Notes: a model not told the origin generated them from the sequence alone. Positions 30,965-43,373 are shown, counted from the first letter of the stretch. The stretch is DNA of 64,000 nt from Carallia brachiata (GCA_021464245.1 JADCRB010000028.1:6823612-6887611), one strand, 5' to 3'. Numbers and translations are program-made.

Positions 30965-33900
30965 CTGCACAGGCCAATCAGACAGACAGATTTGAGCGGT
31001 GTAAGATTGGATTTTGATTTTTCCCCAAATTGGAAAGGATAAAAAGATGAAAAAGATTGCCGCTTAACTTGTCCGCTTGGTCAATATTGAATTGTTTCCA
31101 ATGAACAACTATTTATTAATACAATGTCAACAACTAATTACAAAAACCATTGTGAATTTTTGCAAATTTTTGTATGAAGTTAGCGTGATTATGATGTTGG
31201 AAGAGCTTATTAAACAATTAACAAATACAAAATTACAGCAGAAATCTGCCCAGAAAATAGCAAACGATAGGAATTCACCTATAAACACGCGAAAATTAGC
31301 ACTAAGATTGATTCTCAGTATTCAATGTTAATTGTACATAATCTTAAGGAATCTCATCCCTAACGAGTAACAACACCCTATTGATAGAGCTACCTTACAA
31401 GACTAATAAGGAATAATATCATAATTTAAATAGAAATGTAACTCTGAATAACAGAATAATTCTAAGTAAGAGGATATCTAACCTAATAGAAGTCAAATAA
31501 AAAAAAAAAATCTTACTAATAACCACACACTACATTGTCATAACTATAGTATTAATAAATTCCTAAGCAAAAAATATTATTCTTTTACATCCTTCATATT
31601 TCAATCAAAAAACATGCATAAAATTTTGAGCATGGACATAAACTATTAATGTTATTTTACGATTTAGATGTTGTTTTCCTACCATAATCTTTTGTTATAT
31701 TTTAACTTTCTTACTATGTGAAATAAATTGACAAATTCCTCAAATCTGTCAATGCAATCTCATTTTCATTTTCAGGTGTCATTTATATCAAGTTGGAATT
31801 TTTTTTTTTTTGTTAGTTAAGAGACCTGTTATACTATGAGTTATACAATGAGATAGCTCTCTTTATTCCTACAAACCCTGTACTCCCTTCAAAAATTAGA
31901 ACTCAAGACTTACTGATAAAAATCTTAAATCTTAATTATTAAGGTATTCCCATAAGTTAGGTACAAATGCCCCAAATCTTTCCATACAATCTCATGTTCA
32001 TTTTCACTTGTTATTTATATCAAATTGGATTTTTTTTTTTTCCAAACTCCTTTAACAATTTTATAGAATTTTAGAGAAAAAAAAAATCACATCATGGTTA
32101 CAATGAATTTCTAATCAACGATTGGCAATTCAAAATAATTTCTTAGTCTATCAACGCGAGTTGTGCTGGGTAATCTCCTTTTTCCTTGAAACCCCAAAAA
32201 ATTTGGTTAACTATCAAAATCAAACCTAACCAAACTGAAGTAAATCTATTTTTTTTTTTCAATTCAATTTTTTTTTTTTTGGGAAAATCACACTTAACTA
32301 AACTGAAATATTATTTTATATGTTTATATTTATTTTTATTCTAAAAATACTAGAAGTTTTACTGATAGATACGTGTATAATAAGTTTATATCACTATTAT
32401 TATGTCTATGTATAATGACTTATTTATTTTATACAATGGTGATTACAGGTTTTTTCATGATAAATATATCAAATTATATATATGTTACATTAAAATTAGA
32501 ACTTTATTTTTTTTTAAAATTAATTTTCAACCGGTTAACAGGTAATAAAATTAGTATTCTAACAACAGGTTTATAAAATCAAACGAACCAAAATTTTTAG
32601 CTAACCAAAAATTTTGAACAGCTTTGATTTTGAAAATGGTCGAAGCAAAGTGAAGGTTGGTTTGGTTTTTTAGCCTCAGCAGCCAAACAATGAACTTCCC
32701 CCAATTGACACACGTATTAGCTATTGGTATCGAGAGATTTTTAGAGGATTTCTTGATTTAAACAGTTCAACTGTATGGAAAATGCATTGATGATGGACAC
32801 ACAGAAATTGGAGTAAATGCAACAGTTAACTGAAAAAAAAAAAAACAAAGTGGTTGAGTAAATGTCTGTACCTTCTCAGCTGAAAAAAAGGGTCGTTGAA
32901 GGGAATTATCGAATTGGCTTCTCAGGTTGTTTTCTTGAGAGCTCCAACTTTCTGAAGTGAAAAATATCTTCATTTTGTCACAATCAAAAACATCTAAAAT
33001 TTTCAACATTGGCCATTCAGAAGTATGCATCCCAGGGTAGAGTCTCTTGAGTTGGCTTAATTCAGAAAGCATTAGAGTTGTCAATTTGGGGAATTCAAAC
33101 CTAGCAATTGCTTCTGTTTCCTCATCTCTCTCAATAATTTCCTCAATCCCACAAACATAGAGCTCAAGCTCTTCAAGTTGTAGAAGACCCCTGGCAATGT
33201 AGGCTGGAAAAACACTTTTCAGATTTGGGCATTCATCAACATCCACTATCTGAAGATCATTAAAGGAGATGACTTCTCTTTCATGGGGATGCTTATTCCA
33301 GATGTGCTTTAAATTTGGTAGATTTTGTAGGTTCAATGTCCTCAATCGACTAGCTGTGGGTCCTTCTGTTCTAATATCCACCAATGCCTCGAGTTGAAGG
33401 TTAAACACCTCTTCCAGTGATGCACAATCAATCAACTCAAGGCTCTCTAGATTAAGGAACCTGCTTATCAGCGTATCAGATGGGAAAACATTCAACAATT
33501 CGTCTGCATGTTCTACAATTATAGACTTTAGTTTGTGAAAGGAACATTCGTGAAGTTCCGAATGCCATATCGACTTTAACCCATCCATGTTAACAATCCG
33601 CAATTCCTCCAACTTCGGGACAACGACCTACAAGAAAAAGTAGAGAACAAGCATCTAAGAATACCAAAAAACTAAATTGGACCAAATTTAGAGTAATTTC
33701 TAGAGTTAAAAGTCGAAAGATTAGTTCTACTAACAGTCAGTTAACCAAAAGAAAAAGAAAAAGAGCTATGTTGGACCCTTTTCTCTATCGCTGTTTTTAG
33801 GGGAAAAACGATCCTTTTTGTTTTGTTTCATTGGATTTAAAACACACATATTGGAGAATTCAAGGTAACAAATTAAAAAAATCAAAATTTTTCATAAAAT

Positions 33901-36900
33901 TTCATGGAATATGAAAAGTTTAATTAGGACAAAGAAAAGCACCACACTACCTTTTTATCAAATAAGGCTGAGTTGAATCCTAGATGGACAGTACTAGGTC
34001 TGGAGATAAATGCCTTTAGCTCAACACACTCTTCTATCCACAGCTCTTTCAAGTAAGGAAATTCTATGAAATCACTGACGCAGAATGTGCTGAGATTTGG
34101 AAGACCTTTAAGTTTTAAAAATTCTAAATTAGGAAACGGGGCCTTGCTTGTAATTTCTCCTTCTGTAGCTATTACATCTTCCATTGAATCGCATTTAGAT
34201 ATCTCAAGTTCTTGGAGTTGTGCAAGACTTTTGACCATTGATGATGTAAGTAGACAATTAAGATTATGACACGCTTCCACGGTTAAGCTTGTTAACTTGT
34301 AGAAGGAAGGCTGATCTACAAAGTGTTCGTGCCATATCTTATCCACTCTGATTGAAGACAGCTTGAGCTCTTTCAAATTTGGGAAAATAATCTGCAACCA
34401 CAATTTTAGTTTCACCGATTAACAGATTTATTAAGTTTAAATCTATAGCAATTTTAAGATTATTGAACATGGTGACTTGCACTCTTTCGGTGTAAAGAGA
34501 CCAATATCGTGTAACAAAAGGAAAACAAAAAGTGAATTATGATCTATGCACTCGAAACACTATGCCTTAGTTTTTAGAAAATTAAACGACATCAAAATTC
34601 CTTTTTTTTTATTGAAAAAAAATTCATATTCTTACTTCTCTTCTGCTGATCTTAAAAGTGAACCCTACATATTTTCCTTATTCTCATAAGACAAAGAATT
34701 ATTACTAATTGAATTATCTATATCAAATAATTGTCACTAAATTTTTATTACCTCCTTTTTTTTTTTCAGTTTGGTTATGGTATTTATTTTTAAAAAACTT
34801 ATGGTTAACAAACAAATTCAAAGAGTTATATCCAAGGCAGCAAGCGAGTCAAACTTTATTCTGTTCAAATTTACTTTATTTAACAAATAAGCCTAAAAAA
34901 AGGCATCGTGTTGGTGTAGTTTAAAAACGAGCCAAGCTTGAACTGAGTGTTGTTATTGACCAAGCTTGCAAGCTTTTTATAAATAGCTTGTTTAATTTCA
35001 TCACATTAATAAAATGACAAAACGTCTATTTTGAACAAAAATAATCAATTGAGAAAATAAATGTTTAATTTGAGTAATAAATATAAACATATATAACATA
35101 TTTATTCAAAAATTGGCCTAACGGATTTGCTCTAATAACAAAATAAATGAATTTTCTTTTTTATTACGTGAGCTCTTAAACGAGTTGTTAATGAGTTTAA
35201 ACAAATCGGACTTGTCCTTTTTCTCGTTTGACTTGTTTATTAAAGTTCTTTTGGATTTAAACTTGAATGTTTATCATTTATGCAAATGAATGGGTTCAAA
35301 TGATCTCTTATCAAGTTGAGTCATTGAATCCTAAGTGAACGCATAAGGTCATTTGTAGTCATCGTCATATTACTAAAAATAATAATTACTAATGGAGTTA
35401 TGTATACCAAATAATTATTTCTAAATAACTATCATATCTTGTATGTCAACCAAACATTGTGGCCCATCTCATTTGATTTTTGCATGAACAGTGTAAGGCT
35501 TGTCATCCTAGCCAGATTGAAGACAAAAACTGAAAAAAGCATAGCAGAAGACTGACCTTTGCCCGTGTAACTCCATTAGCATCTCCATTAGCATCAAATG
35601 GCGGACGTTCATTCAAAAACGTGAATGTGAATGAACTTGAACACTCAATGATAGCAATGCTTTTCAAGGATGGACATTCCATAGTACCACCTCCAGAGTA
35701 GAAGCTTGTCAAGATGGGTAAACGCTCGAGAGAAACGGATTTCAATAGCGGAATAACGACATTATCAACAGTCGCTCCAGATATTGCTCCTTTCGTTATG
35801 ATTTCCTCAATTAGAGGACAGCTTTTTACCTCCAGCTCCTGGAGCAGGCCAAGGCCCAAGCACGTGGTTAGAGTAAATAAGTATGTCAAAGTGCTACAGT
35901 TGTGTATTTTTAGCACTTTAAGGTTTCTAAGGTGAAACACCCCTTTAGGCTCCTCCTTCCATACTTGCTTCAACTTTGGTAGGTCAATCAATTGCAATTT
36001 GTTTAGCTGGGGCAGTGTCCCGACTTGTCCATCGGCGGCATTGGGCAGAGTGAGATCAAATACTTCTTCCACTGAATCACAATTTTTCACCTCAAGCTCC
36101 CCCAAATTGTCCAAGGACCGTAATAAATTGGAGGGGACAGCATTGGGGTAATATACACATTCGTCCACCACCAGAGACCTCAAATCGGAAAGGAAACTGG
36201 CCGGAGAACGTTCTTTATGCCAAGTTTCTTTCAACTCTGGAAAATCTGACAGCTTCAGATGCTCTATCCCATGAAATCCGACCTAGAGAAGCCAAACATT
36301 AAGGCTCGTTCGGCAAATTAATTAAATAAGTTGAAAGAAAAAAGAAACATTGCGCTAGCACTATTTAGTAGCAAAATACCATTCAGTGATAGACGCTCAC
36401 CAGTTCTGTACACAACTGTTGTATGGTGGAGTTGAGATCGCCCTCCCAACGCCCTTTGCCATCTTCTTCTTTTGCCAATTTTACTCTCTTCAGCTTTGGT
36501 GTGACTGAAACTCCTCCTGAGAAAGCCTTCATTTTGGGGCATCTTGTTACAATTACTTCCTCCAAAGAAGGAAATTGGACGGTGTGATATGCAGAGGAGA
36601 AGCAAGTGAGGCTTGGCAAACAATGGAGTCTTAAACTTTTCAAATTGCCCCAAGTAATCATCTGGTCTTCTCCGTCATGCTCTTCCTCTCTTTCCACAAT
36701 TTCCTTCACCATGTCGCATTTGCTTATCGACAACTCGGTGAGATGCCACAGATATTGGGCTGTTGAGGAAGTCACCAGATTCAATAAACCTTCACAGTCC
36801 CATACATTCAAGTGGGACAGATTTCCAAAGTATGCAACTGAAGGCACCAAACTAATCAAACTTTCGCAACTCCATACTTCTAGAGTCTCAAGGTCTTTGA

Positions 36901-39900
36901 ACATATGTTCCAGTGGGCAATCCTGTTTCCAAATACTCTTCAGATTGGTGAGAAATTGCAGCCTCATGCGTCGAACCCTGGCAACCGTACTCCCTTGACT
37001 CTTCCACCCCCCACTGACAAGTCCTTCACATGAGAACACCTCCTGGAGCACACTATGTATTACTTCGAGTGTTTCCAAATTGTGGAATCTTCGGAGGAGA
37101 GCGAATAGAAATGATGACGACTTCTTATCAAGGAGTTGCAAATGGAGAAACCTCACTTTATCGAATAAGTATGTCGGAAATTGGGCATCCGGCAGAATTA
37201 TATGTGCGTCCCTCGGTGTCAATGTCAATTCTTCCAAGTTGGGAATGACCTGCAAGCCAATCAAGCAGCACAAAGCTTTTGTAAGATTTGGATTTTGGCA
37301 TTTCCACTCAATGGAAGGATAAATAAACACAATGCCCCTGTAGTTTTTCACTTTGGTCAATATTGCATTGTTCTTCCCAAACGAACAACTATTTGTTAAT
37401 ACAACAAATCATCGGTAATTATGCATGCACGCAGATTTTAGCAAAATTTTGGTATATATTTACCATGATTAATCAAACTTCAAATGTCTTTACTATAGAA
37501 TATAAAATTGACCTTTCCTTTTCAATTTGTAAAAACATTTTTTTTAAAGAGAAATTGACAAATCCCTCGTACCTTTTAATGCAATCTTATTTGCAGGTGT
37601 AATTTGTATCAATTTTAATTGTTATTTCTTTTAAAAACCCTTTGAAAAATATCATAAAATTTCCAGAAAAAGAAATCATCTTACGGCCATAATGAATGTT
37701 ATTACACCTGGATTGCCAATTCAAAATAATTGTTTATTCTAATAGCTACGGGCATCGATGCATTTGTAGATGATTTCTTCATTAAAACAGCTCAACTCTG
37801 TGCAAAATATGTCAATGATGGACAGCCATAGATTGGAGCTAATGCCCGTACCTTCTCAACTGAAAAAAATGGTTGGCAAAGGGGATTCTGCAGTTGCTTT
37901 TCCCAACTATTTTCTTGAAAGCTCCCACACTCTGAAGTAAATAATTCGATCTCCTCACAATCATGAACATCTAAAATTTTTAACATTGGCCATTCAGAAG
38001 TATGCATCCCTGGGTATAGTGTCGTGAGTTTGCTTAAATTATAAAGCTTCAGAGTGGTCAATTTGGGAAATTCAAACCTAGCAATTGCTTCTGTTCCCTC
38101 GTCTCTCTCAACAATCTCCTCAATCCCACCGCAATCTTTTAGCTCCAGGCGTTCAAGCTGCAGTAGACCCTTTGCAATGTAGGCTGGAAAAACTCTTTTC
38201 AGATTTGGACATTCGTAAGCATCCACTACACGTAGATCATTAAAGGATATGACTTCTTTTTCTTTGGGATGCTTATTCCATATTTGCTTCAAATTTGGCA
38301 GACTTTGTGTCTTCAACGTCTTTAATCGACTAGCTACAAATCCTTGTGTTCTGGAATTCATTGATTCTTGAAGTTGAAGGTTAAACACCTCTTCTAGCAA
38401 TGCACAATCATCCAACACTACGCTCTCGAGATTTAGGAACCTACTAATCAGCATATTTGATGGCAAAATATTCTGCAATTCCTCTGCGTGTTGTACAATC
38501 ACAGATTTAAGTTTGCAAAAGGAAGACCCGTGAAGTTCGTTGTGCCATATCATTTTTAGTTGATCCATGTTGACGATCCGCAATTCCTCCAATTCAGGGA
38601 ACGAAACCTATAAGAAAAGAAAAAAAGAAGCGTCTCCATTACCAAATAATTGAATTATAGGGAAAAAAAAAAGTGAAACCAAATTTAGAATCAAAATAAT
38701 TGTCAAGGATCCATCTCCCTAGCACTCTTTTTAAGGTACATCGAGATTCTTTTTTTAGTACAAGGGAATTGAAAGCCCCACAATTTGTGGGGAATAGAGG
38801 GAATTGAGATTTAAATCCCAATTCTAGCCGGGGTTTTGCTCATCTGGTAGCTTGGGTTTTCCTTCCATGGTGCCATGACATAAAGGAGGAATTAAAAAAA
38901 AAAAAAATTGTGGGGACAAAATCATAATCAAGTAATAAATGAAGGGATCAAATCACGATTTTGTCTCCAACTTAAATGTTAACATTTTTAAAAGGCCGGG
39001 TTTATCAAAAAGAAAAAAAAAATTACAAAAAAAAAAAAAATACACACACCTTCTCATCAAAGAGGGTCAAATTGGACTCAGTATTGCCAGTCATATGATT
39101 AGAAATGAAAGCCTTCAATTGAAGACAATCTTCTACCCATAGCTCTTTTAAAGAGAGAAATTCTATTAAGTCACCAAAACAAAACCTGCGGAGTGTCGAA
39201 AGACCTTTGAGCTTTAGAAATTTTAGCTTAGGAAATGGAATTTTCTCTATTTTTTTCCCCTCGGCAGCTATTATATCCTCCATTGACGCACAGTCACATA
39301 TCTCTAGTCTTTGGAGTTCGGCAAGACTTTTGACCATTGATGACGAAAACAGATAATTAAGATTCATGCAAGTCTCCACAGTCAAGCTTGTTAATTTGCA
39401 GAAAGAATGCTGATCTACAAATTCTCCGTGCCATATCTTAGTTACTCCAATGGAGGACAACTTCAATTCCTTCAAATTTAGAAAAATAACCTGCAACCAC
39501 AATTTTTGTTTTATCAGTTAATTTTAATGAGGATAAATCTCTGTAACACTCAAATTATCGTACTTTTTGAGATAAATACATGTCATCAAAAAAACATTAA
39601 GCCTTACTTTAAACAAATTATATGATATCAAAATTTCATGTTCTTGGTAGCACGCTGGGTTATCACTCAGTCCAGGAAAGGAACGTACTCTTTGGACTGT
39701 ACAAGAAACCCCAGTGAGCCTTAACCGTATCCTATGCATGGACTCTTCTTCGAGTTAATGATATCCTTTGCAGTTAAAAAAAAGTGGGCACCATTTTAAT
39801 CAAAAAAAAAAAATTGTGGGCACCAGCACTAAAATAAAATATTTTATTCAAAAATTTTTGTTTGAATGTAATTATTTATTTTTTTATAATTAGATCTTCA

Positions 39901-42900
39901 TATTTTATAACTAAAATTTAATAAGATATATTTTATTTTATTTATAAAAAATAAAGACGTAGTTATAAAAGAAGAAAACATCATTACATTTAAATAAAAT
40001 CTTCAAACACACAATTTATCTGATACTATAATTTTTTCAAAAAAAGATTCGATATTCTTTTGTCTTCTAACAGTAATATGAACACTACAATGAAGTGTTT
40101 TATTATACGGGCAGACGCTGATTTCTAAATTACGTCTACACACGTTTAATTTGTATAATTGTAAGTATTTTTTTTGTACAAATATAATTAAAAAAATAAA
40201 TAAAATAAAAAATAATAATATTTTTTTATATCACTTTTTGTTATTATGATTGTAAAAAAAATATTTATAGTTTTAAACAAAATTTAAAAATCAGCGTATG
40301 CGCACAACTTTTTCAGCTACAATGAATTAGACGTTAGATAATAGTCTAGGATTCTCAACAGACAACACCGAAACGCCCATGTTTGCGTCTCTTAATTAAA
40401 CAGACCCATCCTGTCCCCCGCACACAAACAAAAGCCAGAAACAATAGAATTAGAATGCGAGCGTATGTGCGTACCACGTACCATTTCATTAAATAAGGGC
40501 ATTGAAGTATCACTTGCTGGTTCAATTCCCATGAAAGGTGGATCCATTGCGGATTGCTTTTGTCTCGAACCAGACGCGGTTGCCGATGCGGGATGCACTT
40601 TCCCTTTCGAGCAAAAGCTTCGGAGCAGTGGCAGTTGCAGCTTCAAGGAGTATAATTGAGCGAACTCCACCACTTCATTTTTATCATCATCCTCTTCTTG
40701 TTCTTCATCGTTTTCATCAGCAAATAACACTTCCATAGCACTGCAGTCCATTATTTCTATTTCTCCAAGCTGTTGAAGGTTTCTTCGAACAATGGAAAAC
40801 GGGAAGAGATTCTTCAATTTGTTGCAACTTCTGACTTTTAGGATTCTTAGTCTGCAGAAGTCCCCTACCAAAAGTTTCCCCAGGGAAATCTTGTCCAGGT
40901 TCACCAGATTGTGCAGAGTCAATGACTCCAGGGCAGGAAATGCATCACAAGACACCCACCTTTTTGAGCCAATGATTTGTCGAATCTCTCCACCGTTTTG
41001 GATATGGAGATGCTTTAATTGCGGAAATCCTTCACCGTGCAGATCATACAATACGTTGGTGATTCCCTTCACTTCATCCAAATAAAGATCTTCTACGTCC
41101 TTCAACAAGGCCTTCAACTCATGCTTCGAGTAAATGCTTGTATTCAGCTTCATCTTTAACGTCCTTGAAGTTGGATAGTTTTCATCCCAGTCCCACACAT
41201 CGCCAATGAATATTATGTATCTTTCCAACTCTTTTGAAGACAGCCTCCTTTCTCGTAGTTTCTTGGCATCTGGCACATGAATTTCCAAATTTGTTAGAGG
41301 TAGGTGCTCCAACTCAGATAGACTTGCGTTGCTTTGATTATCTGGACGTTTGACCTCCCAACTAACAAAGCTGTTGCCCATGAGCAGTTCTTCTAACATG
41401 GATAACTTAGATAGGACATTTTCTGGAATGAATTCGAGTTCGGAACAATCGCTCAAATCTAACAATTTTAGTCTAGTCAATTGCCCCAGATCTCTTGGCA
41501 ACTCAACTATTTCAGATCCCGTAAGGCTGAGGATTTCTAGATTCTCCAGTTGCTGAATGATAGATATGTCCTGCAACGTACAATACTCTAAACATAAGGT
41601 ATGAAGGCTTGTTAGGGAGCCCAGTGACGAAGGAAGAGATGAAAAACACATGCTCGTGAAATTTAGCACTTGGAGCTTCCTTATCCCTTCAAAAAATGAA
41701 TCGGGGATCTTCAAGGAGAGATCTTCCCCATCTAAGTGAAAGAACTCTACTGTTGGGCACTGTGACTTTAAGGAGAGCAGTGAAACGTCACAGTTATCCA
41801 GGAAAATTTTTGTACAACTTGAAATATCCATTCTTTGGAATTCCTCCAAAGAAGCACCGACCATCTGGAATCCAAATTGAGTTCTGGATGCAATTTTGGC
41901 GGCAACGTCTTGAACGACGTCATGGATTTTGATAAACTCACCCATTTCACTCTCTGACAACAAGCATAAGGCTTTTAGGTCTTCAATCAACTTGTGGACC
42001 CTGAGTCTGGCATCTTCCACCGTATGTACGTGTTTAAGTAGACCCAGGCCCATACTGTACTTCAACAAGTCTCCGATCCATATATCAGAAATCGTAAATA
42101 GACCACAGAGCAAAAAAAACGACTTGACTTCGTCATCAGGCAAATGATCATAACTCAACTGTAGACAAGAGTAATATTGCTCAACCTTAGATGTAGACAG
42201 TCGGTTTGCAGCGTCCCTCCATATTTTGGTATCCTTATTCTTTAAAGTATTTGCCACCGTGACAAGTAAGATAGGCAAACCTCCACACTCCCTGGCCACA
42301 TCTTTGGCTGTAGATTGCAGTTCTGGAATTTTGAGGCCACCCAGCGTCCTCTCAAATAAATTCCACGACTCCTCTGGGGCTAAAACATCAAGCATGACCT
42401 CTTTCTGCACTCCCATGTCATTGGTTAACAGATCCCGACTTCTTGAGGTCATTAATAGTTTCCATCCCTTGAACTGAAGACCTTCATCAGGTGCGGCGTC
42501 AGCTCCTCTGCCCTTGACCCATTTCTCATTGGATAATGGAATTCCCAATTTTTCTAGTTCAATTTTTTCCCAGAGATCGTCCAAAATTATAAGGACCTTG
42601 TTCTCATTCTTCAACCTCTGGCGCAGTCGATTTGCTCTTCCATCTATGGTCTCCTCCTCAAGTTTCAGGCCTAGAACGTCCGCAATCTTCCCTTGAATCT
42701 CTTTGAGCTCTGGTTTTACAGATACTGTTTCCATAGCCACAACATCGAACAACTTCCCTTCAAGGGCTTGCCTGTGGACCTCCTTTGCCAAAGTGGTCTT
42801 ACCCGTTCCGCCTGCGCCGGAGACACCTATCATATTGACATTTGGATCGGGATCTGTCAATGCATCCATAACTTCTTTGAACATAGAAGCTCTCGAAGGC

Positions 42901-43373
42901 AAGTCCTCAAAACCATGAGCGGATGAAGAAACTATCTGCTGTGGAGGGACACGGTAGGATATTTGACTTGCATCAAATTTGCCTTCATTCTCCAGAGCTT
43001 GAATGGCCAAAGCTTCCTTGGTGGCTTGCTTGCCAAGTCGATAGCGGGTCTTTAAGTTGGGACACCCACCAGCAAAACACTTCTTCTTTGCCTCTTCTTC
43101 TTCGCGCTGGGTAAGCTCCCCAGCCTCTTTAATGGCATTCTCGGCATCAGTCAGCCACTTTTCAACGTTAGGCTGGATCTCGTCCCCTCTGCTTATTGCT
43201 GCTTGAGCAGAGTTCTGCAAGCTCTCTCTTGTAGCGGCCAGCTTCTCAACCTGATTCTTGAGCTCGGCAACCTTTCTGGCATAGCAAAAAGCATAACCGG
43301 CATGTCGTATAAGAGGGCCGACAGTGTACTCCAGAACGGTGGGAACTAAATCAAGAATGATTTCCAAAGCCAT
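30002..43373 (-). CDS. CC-NBS-LRR disease resistance gene with tandem LRR exon modules
   Basis: The gene model on the minus strand has eight exons: 40482-43373 (CC, NBS, LRR), 39050-39490 (a), 37852-38607 (b), 36401-37249 (c), 35557-36282 (d), 33951-34391 (a'), 32872-33627 (b') and 30002-30964 (c'). All junctions have GT-AG ends and fall between codons, giving about 2,607 codons if every exon is used. Such proteins are intracellular immune receptors that bind ATP through the NBS and sense pathogen effectors through the LRR. The RPS2/RPS5-like or At4g27190-like group (CNL with many LRR exons) is the closest family by memory. The extra d-a'-b'-c' exons make it unusually long. Because every exon is phase 0-0, shorter isoforms stay in frame. 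Transcript evidence is needed to fix the true 3' end. Confidence 0.85.
30965..32871 (-). other. Intron 7 (b'-c') with insertions
   Basis: At 1,907 bp it is about three times intron 3 (602 bp), its counterpart in the first module. The excess comes from the insertion at 32152-32714, which is shared with the c'' module, and from AT-rich additions near 31340-31990. Ends are GTACAG and CTGTGCAG. No gene is seen inside. Confidence 0.7.
32152..32714. mobile_element. Intronic insertion, second copy (about 560 bp)
   Basis: It is homologous to 22059-22596 (shared words AAAAAATTTGGTTAACT, CGGTTAAC-like and GAACAGCTTTGATTTT). It is absent from intron 3. The breakpoints are TAGTCTA on the left and TATTAGCTAT on the right. 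Confidence 0.55.
32872..33627 (-). CDS. LRR exon 7 (b')
   Basis: It is 756 bp, the same length as exon b. It starts after TTTCTTGTAG as VVVPKLEELRIVNMDGLKS and ends SLQRPFFSAEK before GTACAGAC. The leucine-rich units alternate hydrophobic LxxLxL strands with acidic loops (GIEEIIERDEETEAIARFEF). There are no stops or shifts. It is the second complete b exon, diverged from b by scattered substitutions but with no net indel. Confidence 0.88.
33951..34391 (-). CDS. LRR exon 6 (a')
   Basis: It is 441 bp, exactly the length of exon a. It starts after GTGGTTGCAG as IIFPNLKELKLSSIRVDK and ends NSALFDKK before GTAGTG. It contains LTSLTVEACHNLNCLLTSSM and LAQLQELEISKCDSMEDVIA, the same unit order as exon a. 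Fully open. It begins the second module after the unique exon d. Confidence 0.88.
34392..35556 (-). other. Intron 5 (d-a')
   Basis: This 1,165-bp AT-rich intron has GTCAGT and GGTTGCAG ends. No gene, LTR or inverted repeat is evident. A 71-codon plus-strand frame inside it looks random. Confidence 0.7.
35557..36282 (-). CDS. LRR exon 5 (d), present once
   Basis: It is 726 bp. It starts after GGCTTCTCTAG as VGFHGIEHLKLSDFPELKET and ends NGVTRAK before GTCAGT. The LRR units include LRSLVVDECVYYPNAVPSNL, LGELEVKNCDSVEEVFDLTL and LNKLQLIDLPKLKQVWKEE. Fully open. No second copy is seen in the window, so module two lacks d or lost it; the a'-b'-c' module follows it directly. The sequence keeps the loop pattern of the other exons but does not align closely with a, b or c. 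Confidence 0.87.
36401..37249 (-). CDS. LRR exon 4 (c)
   Basis: It is 849 bp. It starts after TTGGCTTGCAG as VIPNLEELTLTPRDAH and ends QQLCTEL before GTGAGCG. The units include FHNLETLEVIHSVLQEVFSC, LKSIWKQDCPLEHMFKDLE, GNLSHLNVWDCEGLLNL and EDQMITWGNLKSLRLHC. If the donor is not used, the frame stops six codons later at 36383, giving a short alternative end. Four other copies or relics of this exon are in the window (30.0, 20.8 and 6.3 kb, plus flank fragments). Confidence 0.88.
37852..38607 (-). CDS. LRR exon 3 (b)
   Basis: It is 756 bp. It starts after CTTTTCTTATAG as VSFPELEELRIVNMDQLKM and ends LCQPFFSVEK before GTACGG. It carries about ten LRR-like units (LISRFLNLESVVLDDCALLE, LQLERLELKDCGGIEEIVE). 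Fully open. The boundary with exon 2 reads LFDEK-VSFPELEEL, natural for this family. Confidence 0.9.
39050..39490 (-). CDS. LRR exon 2 (a)
   Basis: It is 441 bp. It starts after GTGGTTGCAG as VIFLNLKELKLSSIGVTKIW and ends NLTLFDEK before GTGTGTG. The join to exon 1 (PLFNEM-VIFLNLKEL) matches the usual FNEKVVFPNLE-type junction of this family. Fully open; the donor is followed by a TG/AC run and A-rich intron. Confidence 0.9.
39491..40481 (-). other. Intron 1
   Basis: This 991-bp AT-rich intron has GTACGT and GGTTGCAG ends and no gene inside. A nearby second GTACGC, six bases further on, is a possible alternative donor that would add two codons. Confidence 0.7.
40482..43373 (-). CDS. Exon 1: coiled coil, NBS and first LRR block of the CNL
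   Basis: Translation is placed at MALEIILDLVPTV (43371-43373) rather than eleven codons upstream, because families of this type begin there. Residues 1-170 form the coiled-coil part (KVAELKNQVEKLAATRESLQ). NBS motifs follow: P-loop GVSGAGGTGKTT (183-194), kinase-2 LIILDDLW (261-268), RNBS-B LLMTSRSRD (306-314), GLPI (365-368, for GLPL), RNBS-D FFLLCGLF (419-426) and the MHD-like IHD (483-485). LRRs run from about 500 to the end of the exon at residue 964. An extra 15-20 residue loop (VKGRGADAAPDEGLQFKG) lies between kinase-2 and RNBS-B. Fully open, so a functional receptor is plausible. Confidence 0.93.
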
